Source: Bryopsis sp. KO-2023 (Eukaryota; Chlorophyta; Ulvophyceae; Bryopsidales; Bryopsidaceae). Taken from it: a DNA stretch of 64,000 bases. Numbering within the stretch: position 1 is the stretch's first letter; each line of letters begins with the position of its first letter. This document shows positions 49,836 to 61,100 of the stretch, one piece after another. A program made the position numbers and the translations under genes. The stretch covers positions 6,142,001 through 6,206,000 of the forward strand of contig BSYQ01000007.1 in the NCBI GenBank assembly GCA_030272585.1, written 5' to 3'. Below the pieces are notes generated by a model that saw only the letters and a program-made list of their open reading frames with translations, did not search any database and was not told the origin of the DNA.

Positions 49836-50009
49836 TGTTAGGTCCCTGTAGGTTTTAGTGAAGTCGTTGCTGAGGTTGAGACTGGGGTCACACACACTAC
49901 AAACCAGAGAATTAATTTTACAAGGTGTTCTCTCTGAACTTAACCCCCTAGAACCCGTACTAACCCGTACTACACACTCGTACTGCAAAATGAGTGCGAC
50001 AACGTATCA
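49836..50009 (-). repeat. 5' LTR of 3A
   Basis: The 174-bp LTR appears identical to 22346-22519. GCCTG follows at 50010-50014, completing the TSD. Confidence 0.94.
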
Positions 50010-50203
50010 GCCTGTGCTGCAGTTGCCGCCCCGATTGCTGTTCCCACCTTGTCGGTTAGTTGCTCCAAAATGGAGCTTCCCACAGCCTCATTCACCGCCG
50101 TGCTCAGCATTCCCGGTACTTCTTCGACCACGCCTTGCACTCGGTTCAACCTTCCCATTACCTCCTCATACGCCGCCCTCAACTCAGCCACCTGTTGCTC
50201 CAT
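50010..50203 (-). pseudogene. gag: Gag of 2A, 5' part
   Basis: ATG 50203 opens the N-terminal helical region, matching the first ~65 codons of copy 2B gag before the 3A insertion. The rest is at 21542-22345. Confidence 0.92.
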
Positions 50204-50210
50204 CTCAGAC

Positions 50211-50570
50211 TCAAAAATCCTCGGTTAGGGTATTCCGCGGATAGGTAAATTCGGATACCCTAACTTTCTTCGACTGCCTTTTCCGATCAAGGAGCTCCAC
50301 TGACTCTCCTTCCTGATTTACGAGGGTGTCTGGAACCCTCTTCCTCTCTGGATCTCCGGTGCACGTCCTCACGATCTGCCGCTCCTCTTGGGTCAGCTGC
50401 AGAAACTTGTCGCCAAACAACCCCAGAGGTCTGATAGTTGGGATTTCCTGCCCCTCTGAGTTCACGACTGGTTCTTGCTCGTGCCCCCGTACGTTATGTA
50501 CTCCCGGCTGCGCTAGTGTCCACTTGACTTGGTAGGTGTCGTTTAGTTGGTGGATCCTCTCCTCTTTCAT
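50211..50570 (-). CDS. ORF-c of 2A (119 aa)
   Basis: It matches ORF-c of 2B in length with about three substitutions. The start overlaps the ORF-b stop as ATGA, and the stop is 7 nt before gag. Unknown function. Confidence 0.6.
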   Translation of the reverse strand: MKEERIHQLNDTYQVKWTLAQPGVHNVRGHEQEPVVNSEGQEIPTIRPLGLFGDKFLQLTQEERQIVRTCTGDPERKRVPDTLVNQEGESVELLDRKRQSKKVRVSEFTYPRNTLTEDF

Positions 50571-50866
50571 TGGTGAAAAAGCGCAGTTAGTGCCAAGGAG
50601 TTCCGTTCCTCCTCGTCGTAGCGGTAAAATCTTGATGTAGTGGGAAAAGCCAGAGGTGACTCGGTAGTTGGGGTTGGCTGATTCTCCTTGTCAGCCTGCT
50701 CTTCCAGCTCTTTCAGGAAGCAGAGTAGGTCGAGTTCTTCGTAGTTTAGCTGGACCTCGATCCTCCTAGCTTCCCTCCGCACTACTGGTAAGTCCAGTTC
50801 CTCGCCGGGATACTGCCACTCTACTCTGTAATAAAGATCGAGAAGGTGAGCCAGCCAAGGGTCCAT
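50567..50866 (-). CDS. ORF-b of 2A (99 aa)
   Basis: It is the same length as in 2B, with about six substitutions and no stop. Its conservation and the retained ATGA overlap support coding. Confidence 0.58.
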   Translation of the reverse strand: MDPWLAHLLDLYYRVEWQYPGEELDLPVVRREARRIEVQLNYEELDLLCFLKELEEQADKENQPTPTTESPLAFPTTSRFYRYDEEERNSLALTALFHQ

Positions 50867-50930
50867 AGACAACAAAACTCACTGATGTTGGGGTTCCTCC
50901 TGAGTTGGGGTTTCAGGGGTAAGCGGAAGA

Positions 50931-51050
50931 TCAACTGTCGCCTATGTGCAGAACTTCCAACGGGTTCTCTTCCAGCCAGAGGTCTACAAGCAGTAACCTA
51001 GGATCTCCTTTTTCGCCAAACCAGTATTCTTCTTCTCTGATTATAGGCAT
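50931..51050 (-). pseudogene. ORF-a of 2A, shortened to 39 aa
   Basis: The first ~37 codons match ORF-a of 2B; then a deletion between two GGCGA repeats (the 2B interval about 28009-28090) shifts the frame to an early stop. The ATG lies 8 nt after the primer-binding site. Confidence 0.55.
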
Positions 51051-51058
51051 AGAAACTC

Positions 51059-51070
51059 GCTCCGAAACCA
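51059..51070 (-). promoter_or_regulatory. Primer-binding site of 2A
   Basis: TGGTTTCGGAGC on the minus strand starts one nt after the LTR. Confidence 0.85.
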
Positions 51071-51071
51071 G

Positions 51072-51642
51072 TGAAACGGATTCTTCTTCGAGGCTGAATA
51101 CTTCCAGCCGCCACTTGATCCGTTCTTCACACACGTTGGGAGACGACCAGAAGTTCTATAGGAAAGGTCTGAGACACGAGAGTATACAACTGAAATCTTA
51201 TTTCAACAAGCTTGTTCTTTACAACGATCCCCAGCCTTTTATACTCTCAGCCCAGAGCTTCTAGAAAACTCCCAGCCCATCTCCTAACCTTACAAATACT
51301 AGCTATCATCTAGCTCTCCTCAAAACGTCTCTATCATTTCTCAGCTCAGCCCTTCTAGCCAGAGCTCCGACTAACCCTTTATAACCCTTGATAACCTCTA
51401 GACTAAGGACCCAGACTGAAGCTCCTTCCAGTCTGACTCCCGACTCTCTACCCAAACTCTCAGCCATCTGAGAGTTGACACTGAATATACTGAACCTGGT
51501 TCGAACTCTTTTCACTACGTTTCAGCCTCTCATTGAGCATCACGTAACTACCCCATTCCAGTCAGTCCGCGACTACCTGGAACTCTCAGACTGTAACCTC
51601 TGTTTTCCGCCTAGATCTTCGCCTACTAAGTCAGCCGTTTCA
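51072..51642 (-). repeat. 5' LTR of 2A
   Basis: The LTR is 571 bp, TGAAACG...CGTTTCA, with the TATAAAAG box. CTTAC follows (51643-51647). Confidence 0.95.
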
Positions 51643-52402
51643 CTTACACTGCGTGTCGACTCTGTGGCAGGGTTGATATCAGTTACTCTGAGACCATACT
51701 ACACTTCGTGGCCTTTTTGAAACGGTGTTGTCCGCTTCTTTGGAGCCATTTTTTGATATGAGCAAGCAGAAGAAGAACAAGAAGAAGAGTGGCGGTGCTT
51801 TGAACAAACATAAAAAGACAAGGTTACAATCCCCAGCTTTTCTACTAGCACCCCACTACAAACTCCATAGCACGGCCTCCCTCAGCCACTTCCCGACTTC
51901 GACTACGCTAGCCACACATATCTACCAGCGCCCCACCACAAACTCGACAGAACGACTTCCCTCAGCCACAATTCGACCTCGACGACGCTAGCCAAAAATA
52001 TCCTACCATCGTCCCACCACAAACGCCGCAGAACGACTTCTCTCTGCCAATTTTCGACTTCGACAATGCAAGCCGCACATATCCGCGAGCCACCAGTCGC
52101 AGATGATAGGCTTCCAGCATCATGTGACACCATTCCGCCCCAAAGCTGCACAGACGCAACTGTACGACAGGCCCTTGATGGTGGCACCACCACGGCTCTT
52201 AATAGTGGCATCGAGTGGCAATTTTGGGCCAAATGCCACTTTTCAACATGCCTGGACATGATGTGTGTTGGATGCCCAGATTTCGGCTAAATCAAGGTTC
52301 AATAGCGGGGCTGTTCGGCAGTCAGGGAGGCCATCTTTGTTGTCGCACACCTTGCTTCGATGCATATCTGATCAGTCCCTCTAGGTGACCATCTCCCCAA
52401 GA
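51643..52402. other. Unassigned region with a decayed tandem repeat (51847-52085)
   Basis: Three imperfect copies of an ~83-bp unit (CCCACYACAAAC..., AGCCAC, GACTTCGAC, CTAGCC) lie at about 51847-52085. A Lys-rich 77-codon ORF (51758-51991) overlaps it, with no family resemblance. This may be host DNA flanking 2A or an old element; nothing else is recognisable. Confidence 0.4.
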
Positions 52403-52927
52403 ATGCTTCAAACAGTTGGCATCCTGACAGAGCTGTTTGAAGTCATGTCCAACCTTTCCCTGGATCGATGTGAAATCAAGCCCGATCTCTGGGAGCCAGG
52501 TTCCTACAAATCCAGGTTTTTCACGACACATTGGTTGCACAATGAAACCGGGGCTGCATTCTATTTCTGGACGACTCGTGAAGGTGTGAATACAGCTACG
52601 GTGGCCAAAGAGAGTGGGATGTTTGTGGGAGATGAACCAGCTAATCCCAATCGGATGCCCTTGAGGGCTGTGGCTGTATCAGAGAGAATGACGCCAGAGT
52701 CATCGGCTAAACGTCAATTGTCGTTGAGCGAAGTGACCTTGGCCAATTGTTCTGAGTCTCAGATCGATAGCTGTGGGAGTACCACCACATCCGGCAGTCG
52801 GGAGTTGCCATGGCTTGTGAACTCACTCAGTGACAGCTTCAAGCGAAATGCAAAGTTGGCGAGCGTTAATGAGGGGGACACAAAGGTGAAAACAACACCC
52901 AGGGTCACGTTGCTGAATAGAATATAG
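52403..52927 (+). CDS. Hypothetical ORF (174 aa), possible exon or fragment
   Basis: The ORF starts at ATG 52403 (open frame from 52385). The product has no repeats and a normal amino-acid mix (a WLHNETGAAFYFWTTREG segment), unlike the noncoding stretches nearby. I do not recognise the family. It stops shortly before a probable family 4 LTR. It could be part of a host gene or of an unknown element. Confidence 0.25.
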   Translation: MLQTVGILTELFEVMSNLSLDRCEIKPDLWEPGSYKSRFFTTHWLHNETGAAFYFWTTREGVNTATVAKESGMFVGDEPANPNRMPLRAVAVSERMTPESSAKRQLSLSEVTLANCSESQIDSCGSTTTSGSRELPWLVNSLSDSFKRNAKLASVNEGDTKVKTTPRVTLLNRI

Positions 52928-52956
52928 GATAACTCCATTGATATTGTATGACTACT

Positions 52957-53059
52957 TGATAGTAGAACCTCGGGTTTGGGGTTGTAGTACAATTGCGAGT
53001 ACGACAGGGGTTATAGGGCAGGGGGCCCTCCTGTAAAAATTAATCTTCCCAGTGACTCT

Positions 53060-53094
<35 letters not shown>

Positions 53095-53124
53095 TGTGTC
53101 CCGGGGACTTGTGTGCCCCTATTA
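52957..53124 (+). repeat. Probable 5' LTR of family 4 Ty3 element
   Basis: A primer-binding site at 53127-53138 implies an LTR ending near 53124 (CCCCTATTA, close to the CCCCTATCA end of the LTR at 54867). The left end is guessed at TGATAG (52957); 52939 is also possible. A TG microsatellite lies at 53062-53092. The partner LTR is not in the window. Confidence 0.4.
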
Positions 53125-53126
53125 TT

Positions 53127-53138
53127 TGGTTTCGGAGC
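53127..53138 (+). promoter_or_regulatory. Primer-binding site of family 4
   Basis: TGGTTTCGGAGC matches the other families exactly. The following leader (53139-53783) has no gene; it holds a short palindrome around AGATCTATAGATCT at about 53355. Confidence 0.75.
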
Positions 53139-53783
53139 TGGTCGAGGCCAGGCGCACCCCACAGGAGAACTCGCGAACCCCCCCCAAAGATCTGACCCTA
53201 GGGATTACTAAATCCCACAGATCTGGAACTTGCTAGTTCCAAGGGGCGTGAGAGGGCGAAGATACTTTTCGAGAGTGAGCGACACTCTCGCGTTGTCGCT
53301 TACAACGTCCAGGCGAAGTCGCAAAACAATCGGAGTCCATCTGTGAACCGACTCTCAGATCTATAGATCTGTAGAAGTCGAGAGAAAAACCGTCGGAAAA
53401 GCGCAGGAAAAACAGTCGTTCGGGAAAGCGACCGCGTGAGCAGACGTTCAGAAACGAACGTGCGACTTTACCCCGGAAAGTTCGGAAACGAGAGCGAGAC
53501 GTTTCCGGTTCTGATGACCTGACAGAAACCAGACCGTCCACCGCCCCGTCCGATTACTAAAAGTCACTCTTTCCCGGAGAAAAACACCGCACCGTCTGAT
53601 TCCAGCCGAATTACTTAATATCGCTGGAAAAATCTCATGACAGGATATTAGCTAACTCCCGAAACTGTCTGACACGAGAATGTTTCCATCTTTTCCCGCG
53701 GAAAAGTCGGAAACAGTTCTACGGAAAAACCGAGAACTTTCCTGTTTGCTACAAAAATTCCCGGCGGATTTCACTCCAATAAC

Positions 53784-53895
53784 ATGTCCGGCCAAACGCC
53801 GCCACAACTACCACCTATTCCACCTCCCGAGGAGGAAGTGGTGGAGGATAACCAACTAATCCCCGTGGTTTATCCAGATGTGGTGCACCCACCAG
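53784..53895 (+). pseudogene. gag: Gag of family 4, 5' end, split by MITE (continues 61672 to about 62055)
   Basis: ATG 53784 opens a Pro-rich then acidic N terminus. With the MITE and one TSD copy left out, the frame continues at 61672 through an acidic stretch, a His-rich NVHHQEVHVH motif (about 61856-61890) and a helical region to about 62055, after which similarity ends. No capsid, knuckle or pol remains. Confidence 0.7.
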
Positions 53896-54197
53896 CATAC
53901 TATGGATCCGATCACGATCAGATCGGTCTCCGATCAACCGGGAGACCGATCATGATCGTGATCGGCCGATCACCGATCTGATCGGTTGCCGATCAGGTCT
54001 GGCAGGGCCGATCATCGATCACGATCGGCCGATCACCGATCTGATCGGTTGCCCAACCTGATCGGCAGTTTTTGATCAGCCTGATCGTGATCGGCCGATC
54101 AAAAACTGCCGATCAGGTGCCGACAAGGTGCGACGCTTGATCGAGATCGGGATCGGGATCGGAGCTGCCGATCAGATCGGTATCATGATCAATTGAT

Positions 54198-54632
54198 TCC
54201 GATCATGATCGGTCCCATGATCAATTGATCGGTCAATTGATCGGTCTTACGAAAATGCCCACAAGTCACCACCCAAAGGTGATTCTGGAGGTGTAAGGAT
54301 TCGAACCTAGGACCTTACTGACTGGAATCAAGCAAATCAACGCTTGGACCACCCTGAGCCACGATCATTAGGTCCTCCGTGTTATTATATACCTCAGTTT
54401 GTCGGACTGACTGATCAGGTATATAATGACACGGAGCACACTTTAATCGTAGCTCAGAGTGGTCCAAGCGTCGATTTGCTTGATTCCAGTCAGTGAGGTC
54501 CTAGGTTCGAATCTTTACACCTCCAGAAATACCTTTGGGTGGTGACTTGTGGGTATTTTCGTAAGACCAATCAATTGACCGATCAATTGACCGATCAATT
54601 GATCATGGGACCGATCATGATCGGAATCTTAA
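54198..54632. repeat. 430-bp palindrome with two head-to-head tRNA-like sequences
   Basis: The arms meet at about 54406 and match over most of their length. The minus arm has an A box (54361-54349) and B box (54308-54298); the plus arm has TAGCTCAGAGTGG (about 54450-54462) and GGTTCGAATC (54503-54512). TATATAA-containing sequence lies at the centre on both strands. The outer arms are GATCAATTGATC words. The fold is not a standard tRNA. Confidence 0.78.
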
Positions 54633-54866
54633 ATTAAATTCCGATCAATTGATCCACGGCCGATCATGGTCGGAGCTGATCGGATCAACGGCCGATCAAT
54701 CGGCGTTTCACCGATCTTGATCGACCGATCACGTGCCGACAGGTCGCGACGCTTGATCGTGATCGTGGTCGTGATCGGGACCTGCCGATTAGATCGGTGA
54801 TCGGAAGACCGATCCCGATCACGATCAAGCATTGATTGGCCGACCACGATCATCGATCGGAATTTG

Positions 54867-55096
54867 TGATACGAGGTGACGAGATTAGTGTCTAGATGTC
54901 CCATCGGTGAGTAGGTGTGTCACTGTAGAGTAAGGGGTTAGTGTGTTGTGGACGGTATAAAAGGGGTTGTATTTTTGACATTGTGTAACCTTTGGGGCTG
55001 GGTTTGCTATTGTGTTGTGTTCCCACGTTCTACCCTCCTCCACTTGGAGGAGGGCCCCTATCTACCCTTCCCCCTCTGGGGGAAGGGCCCCTATCA
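54867..55096 (+). repeat. 5' LTR of the coding-poor element, TATA box and two hairpins
   Basis: TATAAAAG is at 54956-54963. Near the end are CCTCCTCC-ACTT-GGAGGAGG and CCTTCCCCC-TCT-GGGGGAAGG, each followed by GGCCCCTATC. The hairpins lie in the transcribed part of the LTR. Confidence 0.93.
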
Positions 55097-55099
55097 TTT

Positions 55100-55111
55100 T
55101 GGTTTCGGAGC
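55100..55111 (+). promoter_or_regulatory. Primer-binding site of the coding-poor element
   Basis: TGGTTTCGGAGC begins 3 nt after the LTR. Confidence 0.85.
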
Positions 55112-58100
55112 TTGGGCGTCCCTAAACGACGAGGACGGACGACCCTGTAGGAGGAGCCACCTGACGACGAAAAAGTCAGTGGCTAGGTTAAGTGCCTATC
55201 AAGAGGGGATGGGCAAGGAGTGATGGCACCAAAGGGGGTGGTGCTAGGTGGGATTGAAGGAGCGCGAGTGCGAGCGACGAGTTCGTAAGCACTGGAAAGG
55301 TCGGGGTAGAGGCGAGGAGAAGGAAACGAAAAGGAACCCGTCGCAGGAAGAGATCTAAGGGTCGGATCTACAGAAATCTGCAGGTGACCTTGTGACTGTT
55401 AACCTAAAGGACAGCACAGTGGTCGAAAAGAGTTCGAAACAGGTCGAAAGAGGTCGAAAAGCAGTGGAAAGGAAAGCTGAGAGCTTAAGTTTCCCTAAGA
55501 CAGAGTTTCGACAGAACCTGTAAATTTCTGGAAGAAGATCTACAGCAGATCTGCAAAGATCTCCTACAAACGAACCACCTATGGACGAACCAAGTTCGAG
55601 GCAACGTTCGTGAGGGAAGTTCGACACACGGACGGCGAACGCGTGGTGGCGGATAGTTGCTGCGCAAGAAGTCGACGACTGCGCCTGTGACAGCTGCCAG
55701 AAATTCCGTTGTCGGACATACAGTCATGTCACACTGTGTTACAGCGGAATTTGGCAGAGCGGAAGTATCACAGCGGAATCCGCGGAGCGGAAGTGTTACA
55801 TTGGAATCCGCAGAGCGGAAATGGCGAGCCGGAAGTGCAGCGGACGAGCCAAAGTCAGACAGCGAATGGAGAAGGCCAGAGTCTGACAGCGGACAAAATA
55901 GCGCAGCGGACAAAATAGGTGGCGGAAAAAGGGAGCGGACAGAACTCCGAGGTAGTTCGTCAGAGCCGGAAAAACGAAGTCCGCCAAAGCGGTTAAACGG
56001 AAACGGCGGAGAGTGAGGGCGGACAGAGGCAGAAGGCGGGCAAAGTGGCCCAGCGAACTGCTGCCCTTACACTCTGCTGGGCGGACTATGATATTCCAAC
56101 GCGGAGGAAGAATAGGCGGTGTTGTTGTGAGCTGAAGCGGTTGAGCTTGGAGGAGCACCAGCGGACACACAACACGGAATATCGGCGAAGTATCGAGGCT
56201 AAAACTACGGTAGTTTCGCGATCGCGTTGGAGGCGGATTTTAATACATCAAGAGTTAGAGGCGGTCAGGAAACAGGAGCTGGAGGTTGTGTTACATGGCA
56301 GGAGCAGAAACGAGTCTGTATCAACGCACAAACCGCCTGGGCTGATCACCCAGCGGACTAGCAATCGCAAGGAGCGGATTTACAGTGCGAAGATAACAAG
56401 ACAAAGACCACATACTGTTAAGCGTTGGACCATAGCGGAAGAATGTAAGCACAACTAGCGACAAGAAGACAAAGAGAGAAAAGAAGTCGCCAGGCTAATA
56501 GAGAGCGGAAGAGCGGCCTGCCAGTTACCTACAAACCGAGTTCAAGCGATAATGAAGTTCAACGCGCCCAAGTGGGGGATTAAACCGCCTGCAAAGCTGC
56601 TAAGTACGCAGGGCGGAAGAGAAGGAATCATCTGCTAAGCTATTAAGTATGCAGAATGATTTGTTGCAGAAGGAGCTGGTGGAGAGTATAGTTCGTTTGG
56701 AATGGACTTTCAATAAGCCAAGACCTCACACAGGCGGATATAAGACGAGCGGATTAAATGTAGCTTGCCGCGAGCTATCGAGCATTCTCGAGAGTTTGAA
56801 TCTGATTAAGGAGCACGCAATAGCAGTGCCACATTGGATGTTTGTGACTTAATGTTATGAACGGGCAAGTGAAGCATTGTTGAAGCTCTGAGCGGATATC
56901 TTGTGGGTAAACTTTGAGGTCTCATGGATGTGGTGGCGGACTGTAATATTCTGGGCTGAGTGAAGAAGAAGAATTAGAGGTTAATGCCGTGGAAGTGTAT
57001 GGTGGTATTCTTTGGAACTAATCGAGTTGCCATGGAACCAACCGAGAATCACGAGCGGAAAACTCATTCTCTTTTCAACAGCGGAATAACAGAGGCGGAC
57101 TAAATTAAGCCGCCAAGGCGGACTAAATTATACCGTCAGGCGGATCATATTAGACCGTCAAGAACCTGAACAGAGCGGAAATAAAAGAGCCAACCTGGAT
57201 GGTCAGGTCCAAGGACTATTGGCTGAAAGACTAAGCGGAATCATACGTCTGGTCAGGGCGGACACTACCACAATCCATTGAGCGGATATGGCTCACAATA
57301 CTAGCCATAAATGGAAGTCTAGCGCCAAGAACAACACCCAAAAGTCTAAGGAGTATTCATCGACCAAATTACAGCCGTCAGACTATTGCACGAAGCGAAA
57401 GAAGCTAAGGCAAAGGCGGACTGTCGGAGCGGACTGCTGAGGCAGAATGCAAAGGCGATGAGGGGGTGTGTCTTGAGCGGAAATTCCAATGCAGCAAAGG
57501 TGCAAGCGGACTAAGTGACAGACAATATATCATATGGAGCATTCAAATATGATCACCGACAAGCGTGTTCTGTCAAATGGAGCGCGAGCAAAGAGTCAGC
57601 GGATTTTTGTCAGAAGCAAGAGAACAAGCGGATTATCAAGTGGATTGGAAGTAAGGGCGGATTATACTCGTATTAGCCAGTGTAAGGCATTGAGTTAACC
57701 GAACCTGAAGAGCGGAAAAAGCTACCAAGCGGATAAGGAGTGCTACTGACAAAATAATTTAAAGGAAAAGCGCAAACTCAAGGATCAGCGGAAAAAGCTA
57801 TGTGTCTGGGAGAGTTGAGCGCTGAAGAATGGATTCTACTGCTGACAAGCGGACAAAATTATGGAAGGTCCTGCAAATGACAAAGCATGCGGAAAAAGAT
57901 GCATAAGAGCATGTCGGAGTGGAGGAAACTTGTCAGAGAAACGGATTATTTAGTGCCAGGGAGATGAGTCCTACCGCAGAAGACACATTTGGATGAAGTA
58001 CTTCACAGGAGCGGAATTGCATCATCACCAAGACTTCAAGAGTTGCTGGAGGCGGAATACTACTGTCACTTGGGGATTAAAGCGGAAATTTTGAACAAGT

Positions 58101-61100
58101 AGGCCGACCTAAGAAGGGCGCCACTAAATAGAGATTTCCAGGAGCTTAATCCAAAGCTTGAAGGACCAGCAAGCGAAATATTGACTGGAATTGGAATTGG
58201 AAGAAGCTAACGACAGATATCCACGACATGGGCGGATATTGCTTCAGATGGCGGAACACTAGAGTGTATAGGCGGATTACTAGCTTGAGCGGCCTATGGC
58301 GCCAGCGGATTCGACCTAAACCGGACAATCCTGAAGCAGGCATGGAATGGATGGATCCAGCAATGATGATGGGGAGAATGGACTCCAAAGCTGACTCCAA
58401 GGCGAACTATAAGGTTCCAAACTATCCCAGAAACCGAGAAGCGAGTAAATGGGAGTTTTGAAGCTTTGTGGCTGGAAAGGAGTGCTTCGATTCCGTAGAT
58501 TGAAGAAGTTGTCCACCATTGAGAGGGTGGAAGAACCACGATTAAAGAAGGGGAATATAGCTCTTATTTGAAGCCTTAGCGGACAAATATTGACCGAGCA
58601 TTGCTCAAGAGCGGATTCCAGCAAATAGTGGTCACCAAGAGCGGAAATACTACGTCTTGGTAACAAGCCTGGAAGGATGAATTAGATTACAAGACAGGCG
58701 GATATTGCTTGATCAATGGAGGACAAGTGGCGGAATTTAAGTGCCACTACACTTTGTGTGATATATAGTTTCTTGGGCGGATAAGAAATGCTTGAGGAAT
58801 AAGAAACCATTACCAGAAGAACCCAAAACGCGGACAAAGGAAGCAGCGAATCAATCGGACAACCGCAAGGAAGTGGGTCTGATAACGGCCATCTCAAAGA
58901 GAGTTGGGGCGGAGTTCCAGAGCGGATAGAAGCATTGATGAGAGCGGACTATCTGCGGTGAAAAGAATCGACGCGGAAATGGATTCAGACAGTATCAAGG
59001 AGTGAAGGAATAGAAGGAATGTGCGGACATTCAAAAATTACTCTTCTCCAACGAAGGAACCTCGAGCGGACGTGGAACTGACCGAAGGGCGGATTATCAC
59101 AGAAGCCGAGCAAAGAAAGAAACCGAAATAAATCCTGAACTATGACCCGTGGAGACGGAAAACACATACAGTTGAGTGACTGAATTCGTTCGGGCGGATA
59201 ATTGTACATCAGTTGGCGGAAACAGCAACTGAAGCGGACAATGCACTTGTCAGGAGGAAAGCAACTTCAACTACGGCGGAAGAAGCGAAGTTCTGAAGAG
59301 AACTTGAAGGGTATTCGACTGGCGGATTGTGACCAGCGGATTAAGCCTGTTGGAATATGACTAGCGAGTTAATATTTGCGAAATCAAATTGTTAATACGA
59401 AGACAAGAGGCATTTAGACGGACAAAATCCAGTACTTAAGGCGGATATCGTGCCTGCAGAAGCGGAAATTGTGCTGCAGAAGCGGAATTGTGCCTGTGAA
59501 AGCGGATATTGTGCTTGAAGAAGCGACACAATTCCAGTGAGCGGAATATGAAGGCGGAATTGATGATCTCAAAGAGCCAAAGCGGGAAAAAATCAGTCAA
59601 GGCGGAAAATATCAGCCAAGGCGGAATTTGAGGATCACGGTCGCACGTACAATTAGGAACGAATGAAAGGGCGTCAAAGCGAACGTTGGAGCGACCTAGC
59701 GGACAACACTAAGCGGAAGTTCTGATCAACAACCGACTTGGAGGCGTGAGGGTAGCTATGCAACGATTGACTCAGTCACGAGCGGATTATGGATGTTCTG
59801 AAGCTGAGGATGTATTGGAGACTTATGGGGGTTTACCAAAGCATCAGAGGATTGGCCGAAGACAACAAAGCATCGCCAGGATGGATTAAATTGGACCACC
59901 AGGGCGGATTAATTCAAACCGCCGAAGAAGGAGCGGACATTATTTAAAGACCCAAACTCGGAAAAACATTGGAGCGGACCACTGAAGACAATAGCACTGG
60001 AGCAGAAAGGACGAAGAGGTCAGGGAATGGCCGGACGCTCTGCTGCATATACTGGCTCTCGCTGCTACGTAGGGACTCTAGTAGCCAACCAGCGGATTGT
60101 GATTCGATGAGATCCTGGGGGAAATGTAGGCCTCAGACAAATCTCTATAGCAGTGGCCATACATGTTATGGATATGCTCGAGCGGCTATTGTTCTGAGGT
60201 GTTGCGGCGGAGAAACTCATGGGAGATTCGTAGGGACGTTGAAGAGAGAAGAAGCTGAGAGATCAGCCGGACTTCTCATCGGTGTACTGGCTCTCGCTGC
60301 TAAGTGGGGACTCTAGCAGTCAACCAGCTTAGTGAGATCCTGGGGGTATCCGCATAGGATTTGGCCTCGGACAAATCTCTACACTGATGACCGCTTATAT
60401 ACTAGCGGATAAACGTAACGAATGGAGTGTTGTGCCTAAGTGATATCCGACCAAGCGTTTTACCGAGCGAAGAACGAAGATGTACCGTGGAAGGAAGGAA
60501 AAATATCAGTTGTAAATGAAGAAAACGGAAGTGGAAATCTGACCAAAGAATTGCAGCGGAATTGGAATTGACCAAAACTGCAATGGATGAAAAGCCGCAG
60601 CGGATATCAACAGCAGCGGACTACAGGAGAGTGTCTGACAAGAGCGAAGCTTATGGTTTCCGACTAAGTGAAACTGCGAAGCGAGGTAGCGAGCGGAAGT
60701 TATAATCTGAGCTTGCGCGGACTTGGAGTCTTGAACGGATAAAGCATAGCGGGCATTTCGTCATGTTCGTGTGCTGAATCACGAGCAAGAAGACATTGCA
60801 AGCAATGCTTAAGCCATGTTTAACCTTCTCCTTGGCGGTACTCGTGGGCGGAATCCACATCCGCACCATAGAACCACGAGTTAGGAGAGGCTTGAGCGGG
60901 CTATTACTAAATGCCCTGATGAAGCAAGCAGACGAAGAAGCGGGCATCCGTCCAAGCAAGAGACACAAGGTTTTTGGATTTCACAGAGTATGGGATCTGT
61001 TATGCCGTTTGAAAATCATCTTGTTTGCATGAGTGTGAGGTTTGTTTTCTATTTTTCTATTTTTCTTCGTGTTTTGTTCAGTGGATGGCCCTGTTTCTCT

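Larger units (their letters stand above)
22346..50009 (-). mobile_element. Ty3/gypsy family 3 copy 3A, defective, host of three insertions
   Basis: LTRs at 22346-22519 and 49836-50009 (174 bp, identical by eye) are flanked by GCCTG. The element reads on the minus strand: LTR, PBS, leader, gag, pol, ORF3, G15 polypurine tract, LTR. It holds 2B, 1B and the 465-bp MITE. Its own defects are a stop and a frameshift in gag, and a deletion from RNase H into ORF3 that removes integrase. Confidence 0.93.
15816..51642 (-). mobile_element. Ty3/gypsy family 2 copy 2A, split by a nested insertion
   Basis: The LTRs at 15816-16376 and 51072-51642 are flanked by CTTAC on both outer sides (15811-15815 and 51643-51647), a 5-bp TSD. 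The element reads on the minus strand: PBS, three leader ORFs, gag, pol, ORF3, polypurine tract, LTR. Element 3A (22346-50009) sits inside its gag. The two LTRs differ by a 10-bp deletion and a few bases. Confidence 0.95.

Noticed and set aside
60796-61032. 78-codon ORF in the coding-poor element
   Set aside because: Length is within chance and there is no support from a second copy.
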